This document shows, one piece after another, positions 52,453-61,607 of a DNA stretch of 64,000 nucleotides. Source of the stretch: Sphingobacterium corticibacter (GTDB taxonomy: Bacteria; Bacteroidota; Bacteroidia; Sphingobacteriales; Sphingobacteriaceae); contig NZ_QDKG01000003.1 of the NCBI RefSeq assembly GCF_003076635.1, forward strand, positions 310,001-374,000. The letters run 5' to 3'. The notes below the pieces were generated by a model. It had not been told where the DNA came from. It was given only the letters and a program-made list of their open reading frames with translations, and did no database searches. The translations under genes and the position numbers were made by a program. Position 1 is the stretch's first letter. Every line of letters begins with the position of its first letter.

Positions 52453-53332
52453 GATCCTCCAATCTGTTTAATACGACCCGAGAGATCAGGTTGAATCCGA
52501 AAATGATAACGAAAAGGAGCAATGCCGCGAACATCAACGCAGAATCATACATCGGGATCGACATCATCTCCCCAAAATTGTTGGCAATTAACGCAGGAAT
52601 CGGATAACCGGCATCAAACCATGATGTTGGGATCTGTGGTACATTACCACAAACCATCAGCACTGCAATCGTCTCGCCAATAGCTCGCGAAATACCCAAT
52701 ACAATCGCTGCCACGATTCCTGGCCTAGCTTTCCGCAAATTGACTGATACAATGGTTTCCCATTGCGTAGCTCCTAAAGATAAGGATGCATCTTTCAGTT
52801 CCTGTGGGACGGTTTGCATCACTTCCACCATAATGCTGATCAGGATAGGGAAAATCATCACCGCCAGCACAATTCCACCAGCAAACACCGAAAAACCAGT
52901 CGTTTCGACACCGAAAATCGGCGCGATATAGTTACTTAGAATAGGAACGACAAATAAAATGCCCCAAACGCCATACAATACAGGTGGAATAGCGGCCAGC
53001 ACATTCATCAACGGTAAAACTGACTTTCGAAGACGATCCGAAGCAAACTCTACCAGATAAATGGACGCCATCACACATAAAGGGACGGAAATAATGAGCG
53101 CAATAAGTGTGACCCAAACTGTACCAAGAATAAAAGGTAAAAAGCCAAAGTTGCCTTTCAGAGGCGACCATACGCTACTACTTAAGATCTCCCACAAATT
53201 TTCATTTTGCAAAAGTGGCCAAGCTTTGATCGTCAATCCCGCGGCAATCAGTACGACCACCAATACTTTGATGACTAACAAAAATGCCGAACCATACTGC
53301 ACCAATTTATCTACCCAAAGTCTATACGTCAT
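52445..53332 (-). CDS. pstC: Phosphate ABC transporter permease
   Basis: 295 residues, six helices. The EAA loop is VMQTVPQELKDASLSLGATQWETIVSVNLRKARPGIVAAIVLGISRAIGETIAVLMVCGN, with SRAIGET typical of PstC. The N-terminal helix (SAFLLVIKVLVVVLIAAGLTI) and the periplasmic stretch are normal for the family. The ATG overlaps the pstS stop codon by 4 nt. Confidence 0.93.
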   Translation of the reverse strand: MTYRLWVDKLVQYGSAFLLVIKVLVVVLIAAGLTIKAWPLLQNENLWEILSSSVWSPLKGNFGFLPFILGTVWVTLIALIISVPLCVMASIYLVEFASDRLRKSVLPLMNVLAAIPPVLYGVWGILFVVPILSNYIAPIFGVETTGFSVFAGGIVLAVMIFPILISIMVEVMQTVPQELKDASLSLGATQWETIVSVNLRKARPGIVAAIVLGISRAIGETIAVLMVCGNVPQIPTSWFDAGYPIPALIANNFGEMMSIPMYDSALMFAALLLFVIIFGFNLISRVVLNRLEDHG

Positions 53333-54330
53333 CTTCTCAAAAGTTTTTGATTCTCCCTTGCAATAGCAATGTCATTTAGTGGCACGTAGCCATTCTCTAA
53401 TAAATATCCTTGTTGTTCTTTTTCTAATACAAACTGGATAAAAGTGTTTAGCAGTACATTGTCGCGTTGCTTGTCATGAATCACAAACATCAAGTCGCGG
53501 GCTGGTGGAGATGGATATCGATTGGCCGCTACCGCTTCTGTTAGCTGTGGCAATGTGTCGTAAAAACCCTCTTCGGGATCAATCTGTCCATTTTTATTAA
53601 TATCAATAGGAACGACCGCTAGTCCAGCACTTGTACGCTTCGTCTTCAAATCAAACAGGTAATTGATATTGTTAAAACCGATGGAATTTGGCCGATCTCT
53701 AATTGCTTGCGCAATGCCTGGATCCCCAAAAATCCCAATTCCTTTGAGATCTTCTTGATTGACCCCTAGAAATTTTGCCCATGTTTCAGCAGCACCTGCC
53801 GCATCAGATCGTGTGTATACCTCAATCGGTTCTGCAACAAAACGGGTATCAATATCATTCCAGTTTCGATACTTCTGTGTCACGAAAATATCCACCAATT
53901 CCCGTTGGGTCAATCCACGTTGGGCAATCAGCTCAAAGTTGGGGTGCGCACGATTGATTGTTCCAATTACGGCATCTTTTGCTACAAAAATAGGGTAGGC
54001 GCCTTTGTCGATTTCTTGTTGGTGCAAATCGCGAGAAACTAAACCGATGTCTACCATATTTGTTAATACATCGGTGATACCTTTGCCTGCACCACCGGCC
54101 GAAATATTAAATCGTACTTCTGGATGCAATTCCTTAAAATCTTCGCTCCACAAAACCGCAATGGGGTACAGGGCAAATGCTCCAGAGATCGAAATATTGC
54201 CAATTAACTCACCTTCATCATTTACACCACTTTGCGTTTTTGGCGCACATGAACTTAAAAATAGCACTAAAACCAAACTAAGTAACTGAACTACATAGTG
54301 TTTAGTGCCCACTCTTCTCTTTTTACCCAT
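53329..54330 (-). CDS. pstS: Phosphate-binding lipoprotein of the Pst system
   Basis: 333 residues. A lipoprotein signal peptide ends in LSSC (Cys at about 28). The binding-protein motifs are GNISISGAFALYPIAVLW and FNISAGGAGKGITDVLTNMVDIGLVSRDLHQQEID (phosphate-binding SGAGK-like and SRD loops), then IEVYTRSDAAGAAETWAKFLG. Divergent from classical E. coli PstS, as usual in Bacteroidota. First gene of pstSCAB; a -7 element lies 12-19 nt upstream of the start. Confidence 0.88.
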   Translation of the reverse strand: MGKKRRVGTKHYVVQLLSLVLVLFLSSCAPKTQSGVNDEGELIGNISISGAFALYPIAVLWSEDFKELHPEVRFNISAGGAGKGITDVLTNMVDIGLVSRDLHQQEIDKGAYPIFVAKDAVIGTINRAHPNFELIAQRGLTQRELVDIFVTQKYRNWNDIDTRFVAEPIEVYTRSDAAGAAETWAKFLGVNQEDLKGIGIFGDPGIAQAIRDRPNSIGFNNINYLFDLKTKRTSAGLAVVPIDINKNGQIDPEEGFYDTLPQLTEAVAANRYPSPPARDLMFVIHDKQRDNVLLNTFIQFVLEKEQQGYLLENGYVPLNDIAIARENQKLLRR

Positions 54331-54341
54331 AATGATAAAAA

Positions 54342-54349
54342 CAAATATA
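54342..54349 (-). promoter_or_regulatory. -7 element for pstSCAB
   Basis: Complement gives TATATTTG, a perfect TAnnTTTG match, 11 nt before the pstS start codon. No -33 TTTG at normal spacing, as expected for an activated phosphate-regulated promoter, though no Pho box was recognised. Confidence 0.4.
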
Positions 54350-54391
54350 TAGTAAATTGGTAGATATTATGGGTTTTGTCTATATTTTTTT

Positions 54392-54419
54392 TAGATTTGT
54401 ATTACGGCAGTTGTAATAC
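54392..54419 (+). promoter_or_regulatory. Sulfite reductase promoter with adjoining palindrome
   Basis: TAGATTTG at 54392-54399 is a perfect -7 element, 63 nt upstream of the start codon. GTATTAC (54399-54405) and GTAATAC (54413-54419) form a 7-bp inverted repeat with 7-nt spacer right at the predicted transcription start, in the interval shared with the divergent pstS. A repressor site is plausible. Confidence 0.45.
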
Positions 54420-54462
54420 TTATATGACTGTAGAGATAACGTACTGAAATTTAGAAGAGATT

Positions 54463-56568
54463 ATGCAAAGTTTTCGAACAGAACTGGAGAATCCGGTCGT
54501 TGAGCAAGAGATCATTGCGTTAGCGCAAAAGATCCGTGATTTTCATGCTGGAACTATTCCTGAGGAGAAGTTTCGCTCTTTGCGACTGGCGCGTGGCGTG
54601 TATGGGCAACGACAAGCCGGAGTGCAGATGGTGCGCATTAAGTTACCTTTTGGCCGGCTGACTTTTCAGCAATTGTTAAAAATAGCAGACGTGTCTGACG
54701 AGTATGCCAGTAAGAATCTGCATCTCACGACACGGCAAGATATACAAATCCATTATGTAAGTTTAGATAAAACACCGGAACTATGGACGAAACTTGCCGA
54801 AGACGATATTACACTTCGTGAAGCTTGTGGAAACACCGTACGGAATGTTACCGCATCGGCTACCGCCGGAATTGATCCCAAAGAGCCTTTTGATGTATCG
54901 CCGTATGCACATGCGACCTTTTTGTATTTCTTGCGCAATCCTATATGTGCCGAGATGGGGCGGAAGATTAAGATCGCTTTCTCGTCTAGCGATGATGATA
55001 CGGCTTTTTCCTATATCCACGACTTTGGTTTTATACCGAAGGTTAAAATAATTGATGGTCAAGAAGTGCGAGGTTTTAAGGTCATGATGGGTGGCGGATT
55101 GGGTGCTCAACCTATTTTAGCACATGCGATTTTCGACTTTTTGCCATCCGATGAGATCATTCCTTACATGGAAGCTACGCTTCGTGTATTTGACAGACAT
55201 GGTGAGCGCAACAACCGTAACAAAGCGCGATTCAAGTACTTGATCCAGAAATTAGGATTGGACGAAGTCTTGAGCTTGATAGAAGACGAGAAGACTGCGA
55301 TAAAATCTAAAAAATTTGAAATCGATCTGGATGCTATTGCGCAGCCTGAGCCGCCAACAGCCTCGGTCGAGCCAGTTACGCCAGCAGATGCATTGGCCTA
55401 CGAAATCTGGAAACAGACAAATGTCTTTGCGCAAAAGCAAGAAGGTTATTTCGGCGTATATGTGAAGGTACTTACAGGCGATATTCCGACCGACAAAGCA
55501 CGAATCTTGGTGGACGGTATTAAAGATCATATCGCAGATGATATTCGCATCACGCAGGATCAAAACTTATTATTCAAATACGTGCGCGAAGAATCGCTTC
55601 CACATATTTATAATGTTTTGTATGATTTGGGTTATGCGCGTGCCGGTCATGATAGCACATCCGATGTGACAACCTGTCCGGGTACGGACACCTGTAATCT
55701 AGGTATTTCCAATTCTACGGAAATGGCGCGTGTTATTGAGCAATATATCCATGAGTTTCACGCGGATTTTGTCCATGAAAAGCAGTTGAAAATCAAGATT
55801 TCTGGCTGTATGAATTCTTGTGGACAGCATGGATTAGCACATATCGGTTTCCACGGTAGCTCCGTTAAAGCAGATGGCAAAGTTGTTCCGGCAGCGCAAG
55901 TGATGCTGGGTGGCGGTACATTGGGCGACGGATTGGGTCGTGTGGCAGAGCGCGTGATTAAAGTTCCGACGAAGCGCGTATTGCAAGTCGTCGACGTGTT
56001 ATTAATTGATTATAAAAACAACCGTGAAGCGGAAGAGAAATTCCACGCGTATTACGAGCGGCAGACTAAAGATTACTTCTATCGCTTGTTGAAACCATTG
56101 GCTGATTTGACCACGCTTACGGATGATGAATTTGTAGATTGGGGGCACGAAGGTACTTTCTCTACGGCCATTGGTGTGGGCGAATGTGCTGGCGTCGTGA
56201 TTGATTTGGTGGCGACCTTGTTATTTGAATCTGAAGAGAAAATTGATTGGGCCAGACAGGCTTTGGAAAAAGGACAATATGCAGATGCGATCTACCATAG
56301 TTATAGCTCATTCGTCAATACGGCTAAAGCCTTATTACTGGACAAAGGAGTAAACGCCAGCACCCAATCGCAAGTAATTGCAGAATTTGAAACAAGATTT
56401 GTAGAGGAAGAATTATTCTCATTCCCGAACTCATTTACAGAAAGAGTACTGCAAATCAACAAATATGAGCCTTCTAAAGAATTTGCGGAAGCGTATTTGA
56501 CACAAGCGACAGCCTTTTATCTGGAAGGTGTAGAAAGAAGAGAAGAGCTTCGTGTCGTAAATTCCTAA
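54463..56568 (+). CDS. Sulfite/nitrite reductase hemoprotein with C-terminal HEPN-like tail
   Basis: 701 residues. Two siroheme-reductase repeats: YGQRQAGVQMVRIKLPFGRLT with LTTRQDIQIHYV, then KQEGYFGVYVKVLTGDI and the iron-sulfur/siroheme cysteines in TTCPGTDTCNLGISNSTEMA (near 405) and KISGCMNSCGQHGLAHIGFHG (near 450). Given the cobA, met8-like and cys genes downstream, it most likely reduces sulfite to sulfide. After the reductase (about residue 545) comes WGHEGTFSTAIGVGECAGVVIDL and a helical region, ARQALEKGQYADAIYHSYSSFVNTAKALLL, that reads like a HEPN domain fused to the enzyme. Head of a six-gene operon. Confidence 0.87.
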   Translation: MQSFRTELENPVVEQEIIALAQKIRDFHAGTIPEEKFRSLRLARGVYGQRQAGVQMVRIKLPFGRLTFQQLLKIADVSDEYASKNLHLTTRQDIQIHYVSLDKTPELWTKLAEDDITLREACGNTVRNVTASATAGIDPKEPFDVSPYAHATFLYFLRNPICAEMGRKIKIAFSSSDDDTAFSYIHDFGFIPKVKIIDGQEVRGFKVMMGGGLGAQPILAHAIFDFLPSDEIIPYMEATLRVFDRHGERNNRNKARFKYLIQKLGLDEVLSLIEDEKTAIKSKKFEIDLDAIAQPEPPTASVEPVTPADALAYEIWKQTNVFAQKQEGYFGVYVKVLTGDIPTDKARILVDGIKDHIADDIRITQDQNLLFKYVREESLPHIYNVLYDLGYARAGHDSTSDVTTCPGTDTCNLGISNSTEMARVIEQYIHEFHADFVHEKQLKIKISGCMNSCGQHGLAHIGFHGSSVKADGKVVPAAQVMLGGGTLGDGLGRVAERVIKVPTKRVLQVVDVLLIDYKNNREAEEKFHAYYERQTKDYFYRLLKPLADLTTLTDDEFVDWGHEGTFSTAIGVGECAGVVIDLVATLLFESEEKIDWARQALEKGQYADAIYHSYSSFVNTAKALLLDKGVNASTQSQVIAEFETRFVEEELFSFPNSFTERVLQINKYEPSKEFAEAYLTQATAFYLEGVERREELRVVNS

Positions 56569-56597
56569 TTGAAAAACAGGACGAGTAAGAGAATCGG

Positions 56598-57371
56598 ATG
56601 AAAGAAATAAAACCATTTATCACACTGGTAGGAGCAGGACCTGGAGATGCTGAACTGATCACTTTAAAGGGCATTAAAGCCATTCGCGAAGCGGATGTGA
56701 TCTTGTACGATGCCTTGGTCAATGACGAGCTATTAGAGTATGCGAAGCCCGACTGTGTGAAAGTATATGTAGGGAAACGTGCCGAAAGGTTGTCTACTTC
56801 GCAAGACGAGATCAATAAATTATTGGTCGACTATGCCATGAACTACGGTTATGTGGTACGCCTCAAAGGTGGCGATCCATTTGTATTTGGTAGAGGTGGA
56901 GAAGAATTGGATTATGCGCATGCGCACAATATTGAAACGGCTGTAGTACCGGGCATATCGTCATCCATATCCTTAACGGGTCTTCAACAGATTCCATTAA
57001 CCTATCGCAATATTGCAGAAAGCTTTTGGGTGATTACAGGATCTACCTCCGAAACACAATTGTCCAACGATCTACAATTAGCCGTAAAAAGTACTGCCAC
57101 GGTGGTGGTGTTGATGGGATTTGCAAAACTATCGCAGATCGTAGCGCAATATCAACAAGAAGGTAAGAATGAATTGCCTATTGCCGTGATACAAAATGGC
57201 TCTACGCAAGAAGAACGCATCGTACTAGGAACTGTGGATACGATTGTAGGACAAGTCCAGTCAGCAGGAATTGGTGCACCGGCTATCATAGTCTTAGGCG
57301 AAGTCGTGGCAAAGCACCGAGAATTTGCTCAGGTAATGGAAAGCTTAAAAACAACGGTACTTTCATCATGA
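56598..57371 (+). CDS. cobA: Uroporphyrinogen-III C-methyltransferase
   Basis: 257 residues. FITLVGAGPGDAELITLKGIKAIREADVILYDALVN is the SAM-dependent tetrapyrrole methylase opening; VVRLKGGDPFVFGRGGEELDYA and VVPGISSSISLTGLQQIPLTYRN follow, and the family end GIGAPAIIVLGEVV. It makes precorrin-2 for siroheme, the cofactor of the preceding sulfite reductase. 29 nt after sir; overlaps the next gene by 4 nt. Confidence 0.93.
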   Translation: MKEIKPFITLVGAGPGDAELITLKGIKAIREADVILYDALVNDELLEYAKPDCVKVYVGKRAERLSTSQDEINKLLVDYAMNYGYVVRLKGGDPFVFGRGGEELDYAHAHNIETAVVPGISSSISLTGLQQIPLTYRNIAESFWVITGSTSETQLSNDLQLAVKSTATVVVLMGFAKLSQIVAQYQQEGKNELPIAVIQNGSTQEERIVLGTVDTIVGQVQSAGIGAPAIIVLGEVVAKHREFAQVMESLKTTVLSS

Positions 57372-57940
57372 ATACCTTATTCCCAATCTACGTAAAGATG
57401 CACCAGATTCAAACGCTGGTGGTTGGCGCTGGGCCAGTAGGTTTGGAAAAGTTGCAGGCAATTTTCAATAATTCGCCAGAAGCAAAGGTACGCGTAGTGG
57501 CCGAAGTGGTTAGTGCAGAGTTTAAAGAATTTGTGCGTGATCTTACCACGGTAACCGTAGCGGAAAGATCATTTGAAGAGGCTGATTTAGAAAATATTGA
57601 TGTGGCCATATTGGCGACGGACAACGAATCTTTGAATAACTGGGTGCGCGAACTCGCTACGAAGAAGCATATTCTATTGAATGTGGCGGACAAGCCGAGC
57701 TTGTGCGATTTCTATTTGGGATCTATCGTGCAAAAAGGTGATTTAAAAATTGGTATATCGACCAATGGAAAATCACCAACAATCGCCAAACGGGTTAAAG
57801 AGCTCTTGCAAGAGCTCATCCCAGAAGAGATCGATGAGACGCTGGCACTGATGCAAGAGATGCGCAATGGACTGAAAGGTGATTTACAGCGAAAAATAAC
57901 CGTGCTTAACGCACATACAAAGGAGTTGTTGGACAAATGA
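57368..57940 (+). CDS. Precorrin-2 dehydrogenase/siroheme synthase (Met8/CysG N-terminal type)
   Basis: 190 residues. The Rossmann motif TLVVGAGPVGLEKLQAI is near residues 17-33; LENIDVAILATDNESLNNWV, NVADKPSLCDFYLGSIVQKGDLKIGISTNGKSPTIAKRVKELL follow. It oxidises precorrin-2 with NAD and inserts iron, finishing siroheme. Overlaps cobA and the APS reductase gene by 4 nt each. Confidence 0.88.
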   Translation: MNTLFPIYVKMHQIQTLVVGAGPVGLEKLQAIFNNSPEAKVRVVAEVVSAEFKEFVRDLTTVTVAERSFEEADLENIDVAILATDNESLNNWVRELATKKHILLNVADKPSLCDFYLGSIVQKGDLKIGISTNGKSPTIAKRVKELLQELIPEEIDETLALMQEMRNGLKGDLQRKITVLNAHTKELLDK

Positions 57941-58635
57941 TAGCAGACATTAGAAGAGATATTGCGGGGTTGGATGCCAAAGAAATACTGGCGTATCTGC
58001 AGCAGCATCATACGGCAGAAACTATTTTCTCGACCTCATTTGGGATAGAAGATCAAGTGCTGACACATTTGTTATACGAGGTGCAAAGCCAGATTAATAT
58101 GTTTACTTTGGACACCGGTCGGCTTTTTCCAGAAACCTATTACGTGTGGAATAGGACACTGGAAACCTATGGTTTTCCGATCCGTCCATACTATCCACAA
58201 ACACAAGAAGTAGAACAGATGGTGGCATTGAAAGGACCTTCCAGTTTTTACGAAAGCGTCGAAAATCGCAAGGAATGCTGCTACATACGCAAGATCGAAC
58301 CTTTGCAACGCGCAATACAAGGTTATAAAATATGGATTACTGGAATCCGAGCCGATCAGTCGGCCAACCGGCACGACATGGAACAAGTGGAGTGGGACGA
58401 AGCGAATCAGATGATTAAGATTCATCCGCTATTTCACTGGACATTGGAAGAGGTGGAATCCTTCTTGAAGAAGAATTTTGTGCCGTACAATCCCTTGCAC
58501 GACAAAGGATTCCCTAGCATCGGTTGCCAGCCTTGTACCAGAGCGGTCGCGCCAGGTCAGGATTTTAGAGCAGGACGATGGTGGTGGGAAGATCAGAGTA
58601 AAAAAGAATGTGGTTTACATGCTACGAGTAAATAA
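57937..58635 (+). CDS. cysH: Adenylyl-sulfate (APS) reductase, iron-sulfur type
   Basis: 232 residues. PAPS-reductase fold with FSTSFGIEDQVLTHLL and LDTGRLFPETYYVW. It has the cysteine pairs KECCYIRKIEPL and IGCQPCTRAV, which bind the [4Fe-4S] cluster of the APS-using branch, and the catalytic Cys in the C-terminal KKECGLH. E. coli PAPS reductase lacks the two pairs. The operon has no cysC kinase, consistent with APS as substrate. It gives sulfite for the reductase. 9 nt before cysD. Confidence 0.9.
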   Translation: MIADIRRDIAGLDAKEILAYLQQHHTAETIFSTSFGIEDQVLTHLLYEVQSQINMFTLDTGRLFPETYYVWNRTLETYGFPIRPYYPQTQEVEQMVALKGPSSFYESVENRKECCYIRKIEPLQRAIQGYKIWITGIRADQSANRHDMEQVEWDEANQMIKIHPLFHWTLEEVESFLKKNFVPYNPLHDKGFPSIGCQPCTRAVAPGQDFRAGRWWWEDQSKKECGLHATSK

Positions 58636-58644
58636 GAAAAACGA

Positions 58645-59535
58645 ATGGATTATTTAGATCATTTAGAGGCGGAGGCCATTTATATATTGCGTGAGGTAGC
58701 TGGTCAGTTTGAGAATCCTGCCTTGTTATTTTCTGGTGGAAAAGATTCGATCACACTGGTTCATTTAGCGAAGAAAGCTTTTAGACCAGGAAAATTTCCA
58801 TTTCCATTAGTGCATATTGATACCGGGCATAATTTTCCAGAAACCATCAGTTTTCGCGATCAACTTGTCGCAGAGTTGGGCGAACAATTGATCGTTGGTT
58901 ATGTGCAGGATAGCATCGACCAAGGAAAAGTAGTCGAACAAACCGGCAAGAATGCGAGTAGAAACGCGTTACAAACCGTCACTCTATTAGATACGATTGA
59001 AAAATATGGTTTTGATGCTTGTATTGGTGGTGCACGCCGTGATGAAGAGAAAGCACGCGCCAAAGAGCGTATATTTTCCGTGCGTGATGAGTTCGGCCAA
59101 TGGGATCCAAAGCGTCAACGTCCTGAATTATGGAATATCCTAAACGGCAAGATCAATAAAGGAGAAAATGTACGCGTATTCCCGATATCTAACTGGACAG
59201 AGTTGGACGTATGGAACTATATTAAACGGGAAAATATTGCTTTGCCATCGATCTATTTTAGCCATCAGCGTGATGTCGTATTACGCAATGGACAATGGAT
59301 GGCCGCAGCTCCATTTTTGCAAATTGATGAAACCGATATCGTAGATCATAAATCCGTGCGTTTCAGAACAGTAGGGGATATGACCTGTACAGCAGCGGTA
59401 GATTCAGAAGCGGTCGAATTAGAAGATATTATAGCAGAAATTCGCTCTTCGACAATCAGTGAACGTGGCGCTCGCATAGACGATAAAGTGTCGGAAGCGG
59501 CCATGGAAGAGCGTAAAAAACAAGGATATTTTTAA
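58645..59535 (+). CDS. cysD: Sulfate adenylyltransferase subunit 2
   Basis: 296 residues. LLFSGGKDSITLVHLAKKAF is the PP-loop (residues about 27-46), followed by FPFPLVHIDTGHNFPETI, ACIGGARRDEEKARAKERIFSVRDEFGQWDPKRQRPELWNI and RFRTVGDMTCTAAVDS. With CysN it makes APS from sulfate and ATP. 80 nt before cysN; normal length. Confidence 0.95.
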   Translation: MDYLDHLEAEAIYILREVAGQFENPALLFSGGKDSITLVHLAKKAFRPGKFPFPLVHIDTGHNFPETISFRDQLVAELGEQLIVGYVQDSIDQGKVVEQTGKNASRNALQTVTLLDTIEKYGFDACIGGARRDEEKARAKERIFSVRDEFGQWDPKRQRPELWNILNGKINKGENVRVFPISNWTELDVWNYIKRENIALPSIYFSHQRDVVLRNGQWMAAAPFLQIDETDIVDHKSVRFRTVGDMTCTAAVDSEAVELEDIIAEIRSSTISERGARIDDKVSEAAMEERKKQGYF

Positions 59536-59615
59536 TTCGTACGCGTAGTAAATCGCCCGTGTAGAGATAATCAACCAACGCAATACGCATTACGCAATAC
59601 TCAGTACTAACAATA

Positions 59616-60863
59616 ATGGATATATTAAAGTTTATAACAGCAGGTTCGGTAGATGATGGAAAAAGCACGTTGATTGGTCGCTTGTTATACGATACCAATT
59701 CCGTACTCGACGATCAGTTAGAAGCGATTAAAAAAGCGAATCGGAAAAATAACGATGGTACCGTGGATTTGGCGATCTTGACCGACGGCTTGAAAGCAGA
59801 ACGGGAGCAAGGCATTACCATCGATGTAGCTTATAAATATTTCCAAACGGAGCGCCGAAAATTCATCATTGCAGATGCTCCTGGTCATATACAATATACC
59901 CGTAATATGGTGACTGGTACGTCAAATTCTGATCTCATCGTGATCTTAGTAGACGCACGCAAAGGTGTCATTGAACAAACCAAAAGACATTCTTTCTTGG
60001 CGAAATTGTTGTCGATGAAAAAAGTGCTAGTGTGTGTCAATAAAATGGACATGGTCGACTACGATCAACAGGTTTTCGCGAGCATAAAAGCAGATTACGA
60101 GCAATTAGCGGTTAGATTAGGCTTAGAAAACGTGGATTATATTCCAGTTTCTGCCTTGAAGGGCGACAATATCGTACACAAATCGGAGCGTATGACTTGG
60201 TTTGAAGGCGAAGCGTTGCTAGATTATCTTGAAAAGGTAGAATTTCCACAAGCAAAACTGTCTAAAGGATGGCGTTTTCCAGTACAATGGGTCGTTCGGC
60301 CTCAAACGGAGGATTTACACGATTACCGAGGTTATGCAGGCCGAGTTTTAGGATCAGGATTGCGCGTTGGTGAAGAAGTCATCATCTTACCAAGCGGCGT
60401 ACAAAGCACAGTGGAACGCATCGAAATCAATCAGCAAGCTTTTACCGAAGCGGAAGACGGGCAATCTGTTATTGTACATTTAAGTACCGATGTCGATATT
60501 TCTCGTGGTGATACGATTGTTAGCGCCGCACATCCAACGCTGAGTGAACGAAGTTTTGAAGCCAATATTAGTTGGTTTGACAACAAACCGCTGGATACAG
60601 CGCAATTATATCTATTACAACATCACAGCAAAACCGTAAAAATTAAAGTTCCAGAGGTGCTGTACAAATACGACGTAAATACTCAAGAGCAACATTATGG
60701 TTCAGATATTAAGCTGAATGATATTGGTAAAGTTTTTATAAAGGCTGCTGACGAAATTCCATTTGATCTGCAAGTAGATTTTCCAGAAAACGGACGCGCC
60801 ATTATTATTGATCCACGCACGAATATAACCGTTGGAGCTATCACAATCGAACAGGTAGCATAA
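59616..60863 (+). CDS. cysN: Sulfate adenylyltransferase subunit 1
   Basis: 415 residues. GTPase domain with G1 GSVDDGKSTLIGRLLYD, EREQGITIDVAYKYF (switch region), ADAPGHIQYTRNMVTGTSNSDLIVILVDARKG (DxPGH), VCVNKMDMVDY (NKxD), then EF-Tu-like barrels. There is no CysC kinase fused at the C-terminus, consistent with the APS route. Last gene of the sulfate operon. GTP hydrolysis drives APS formation by CysD. Confidence 0.94.
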   Translation: MDILKFITAGSVDDGKSTLIGRLLYDTNSVLDDQLEAIKKANRKNNDGTVDLAILTDGLKAEREQGITIDVAYKYFQTERRKFIIADAPGHIQYTRNMVTGTSNSDLIVILVDARKGVIEQTKRHSFLAKLLSMKKVLVCVNKMDMVDYDQQVFASIKADYEQLAVRLGLENVDYIPVSALKGDNIVHKSERMTWFEGEALLDYLEKVEFPQAKLSKGWRFPVQWVVRPQTEDLHDYRGYAGRVLGSGLRVGEEVIILPSGVQSTVERIEINQQAFTEAEDGQSVIVHLSTDVDISRGDTIVSAAHPTLSERSFEANISWFDNKPLDTAQLYLLQHHSKTVKIKVPEVLYKYDVNTQEQHYGSDIKLNDIGKVFIKAADEIPFDLQVDFPENGRAIIIDPRTNITVGAITIEQVA

Positions 60864-60975
60864 ATCTAGAAATCGTTTATTTTATTGGGACAGCACATAA
60901 TAGGTGCGCTGTTTCAACTACCTATTTAACATAATATATATTATAATAAAAATTATATATTTGTATGATCTTCCA

Positions 60976-61512
60976 TTACAGCCAAGTATCGTCGAACACT
61001 AATACCATGTCAGCACTACGGTATACTAGATTATCACCGTCAAAATGATAAAAAAGCGAATACGAATCCTGTGTTGTCGGAAAATTAATAAGTCCTTGCT
61101 TTTTAAATGCCGTGGCTTTTTTCTGGTTCACCATTTTGTAACTGAGCTCATATTCATCGATTTTCTGAAATTGAGACAATTCCTTTAAAAAAATATACGA
61201 ATCACCTAAAAATGCAAATGATCTGCCTTCACTGTGCGTTAATCCAATAATTATATCGCCGAAAAGTATTAATACCTCTGCAAAATCATGCTTATCAAGC
61301 ACAGTCATTTTTATCTGATTTTTAGATTTATTGTAATTGACAATAAGATAATCACCGTGATATCCTTTTATATTTAATCGATCTATTTCATCCGTAAATA
61401 GATTCGAAATCGTATCATTTAACTGATATATTTTCAATGCATTCCGCTTTTCTTGTGCTGTAGCGAAAGATGAGCTAAAAAGTATTATAAAAAACAATAA
61501 CGCGCAACGCAT
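60976..61512 (-). CDS. Exported protein of unknown function
   Basis: 178 residues from the ATG at 61512, which begins a proper signal peptide (MRCALLFFIILFSSSFATAQ); the in-frame start at 61578 would bury it and is rejected. The mature part is beta-strand rich with lines such as DYLIVNYNKSKNQIKMTVLDKHDFAEVLILFGDIIIGL and a closing YHFDGDNLVYRSADMVLVFDDTW. I cannot name the family. It shares no gap signal with the neighbour at 61608 (95 nt). Confidence 0.55.
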   Translation of the reverse strand: MRCALLFFIILFSSSFATAQEKRNALKIYQLNDTISNLFTDEIDRLNIKGYHGDYLIVNYNKSKNQIKMTVLDKHDFAEVLILFGDIIIGLTHSEGRSFAFLGDSYIFLKELSQFQKIDEYELSYKMVNQKKATAFKKQGLINFPTTQDSYSLFYHFDGDNLVYRSADMVLVFDDTWL

Positions 61513-61607
61513 TATTGAAAGGCAAACATACCTTTGTGCCTTGATAGAAGTTTTTTGAATCAAAATTCCTTTACTCACGATATTAAAATAAACAATTCTA
61601 TAGCTAT

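Noticed and set aside
59575..59612. Short tandem pieces ACGCAATAC before cysN
   Set aside because: Two 9-bp copies in an 80-nt gap; too short to interpret and no structure seen.
60956..60963. TATATTTG on the plus strand after cysN
   Set aside because: Perfect -7 element, but no plus-strand gene follows; the next gene is on the other strand. Probably chance in AT-rich sequence.
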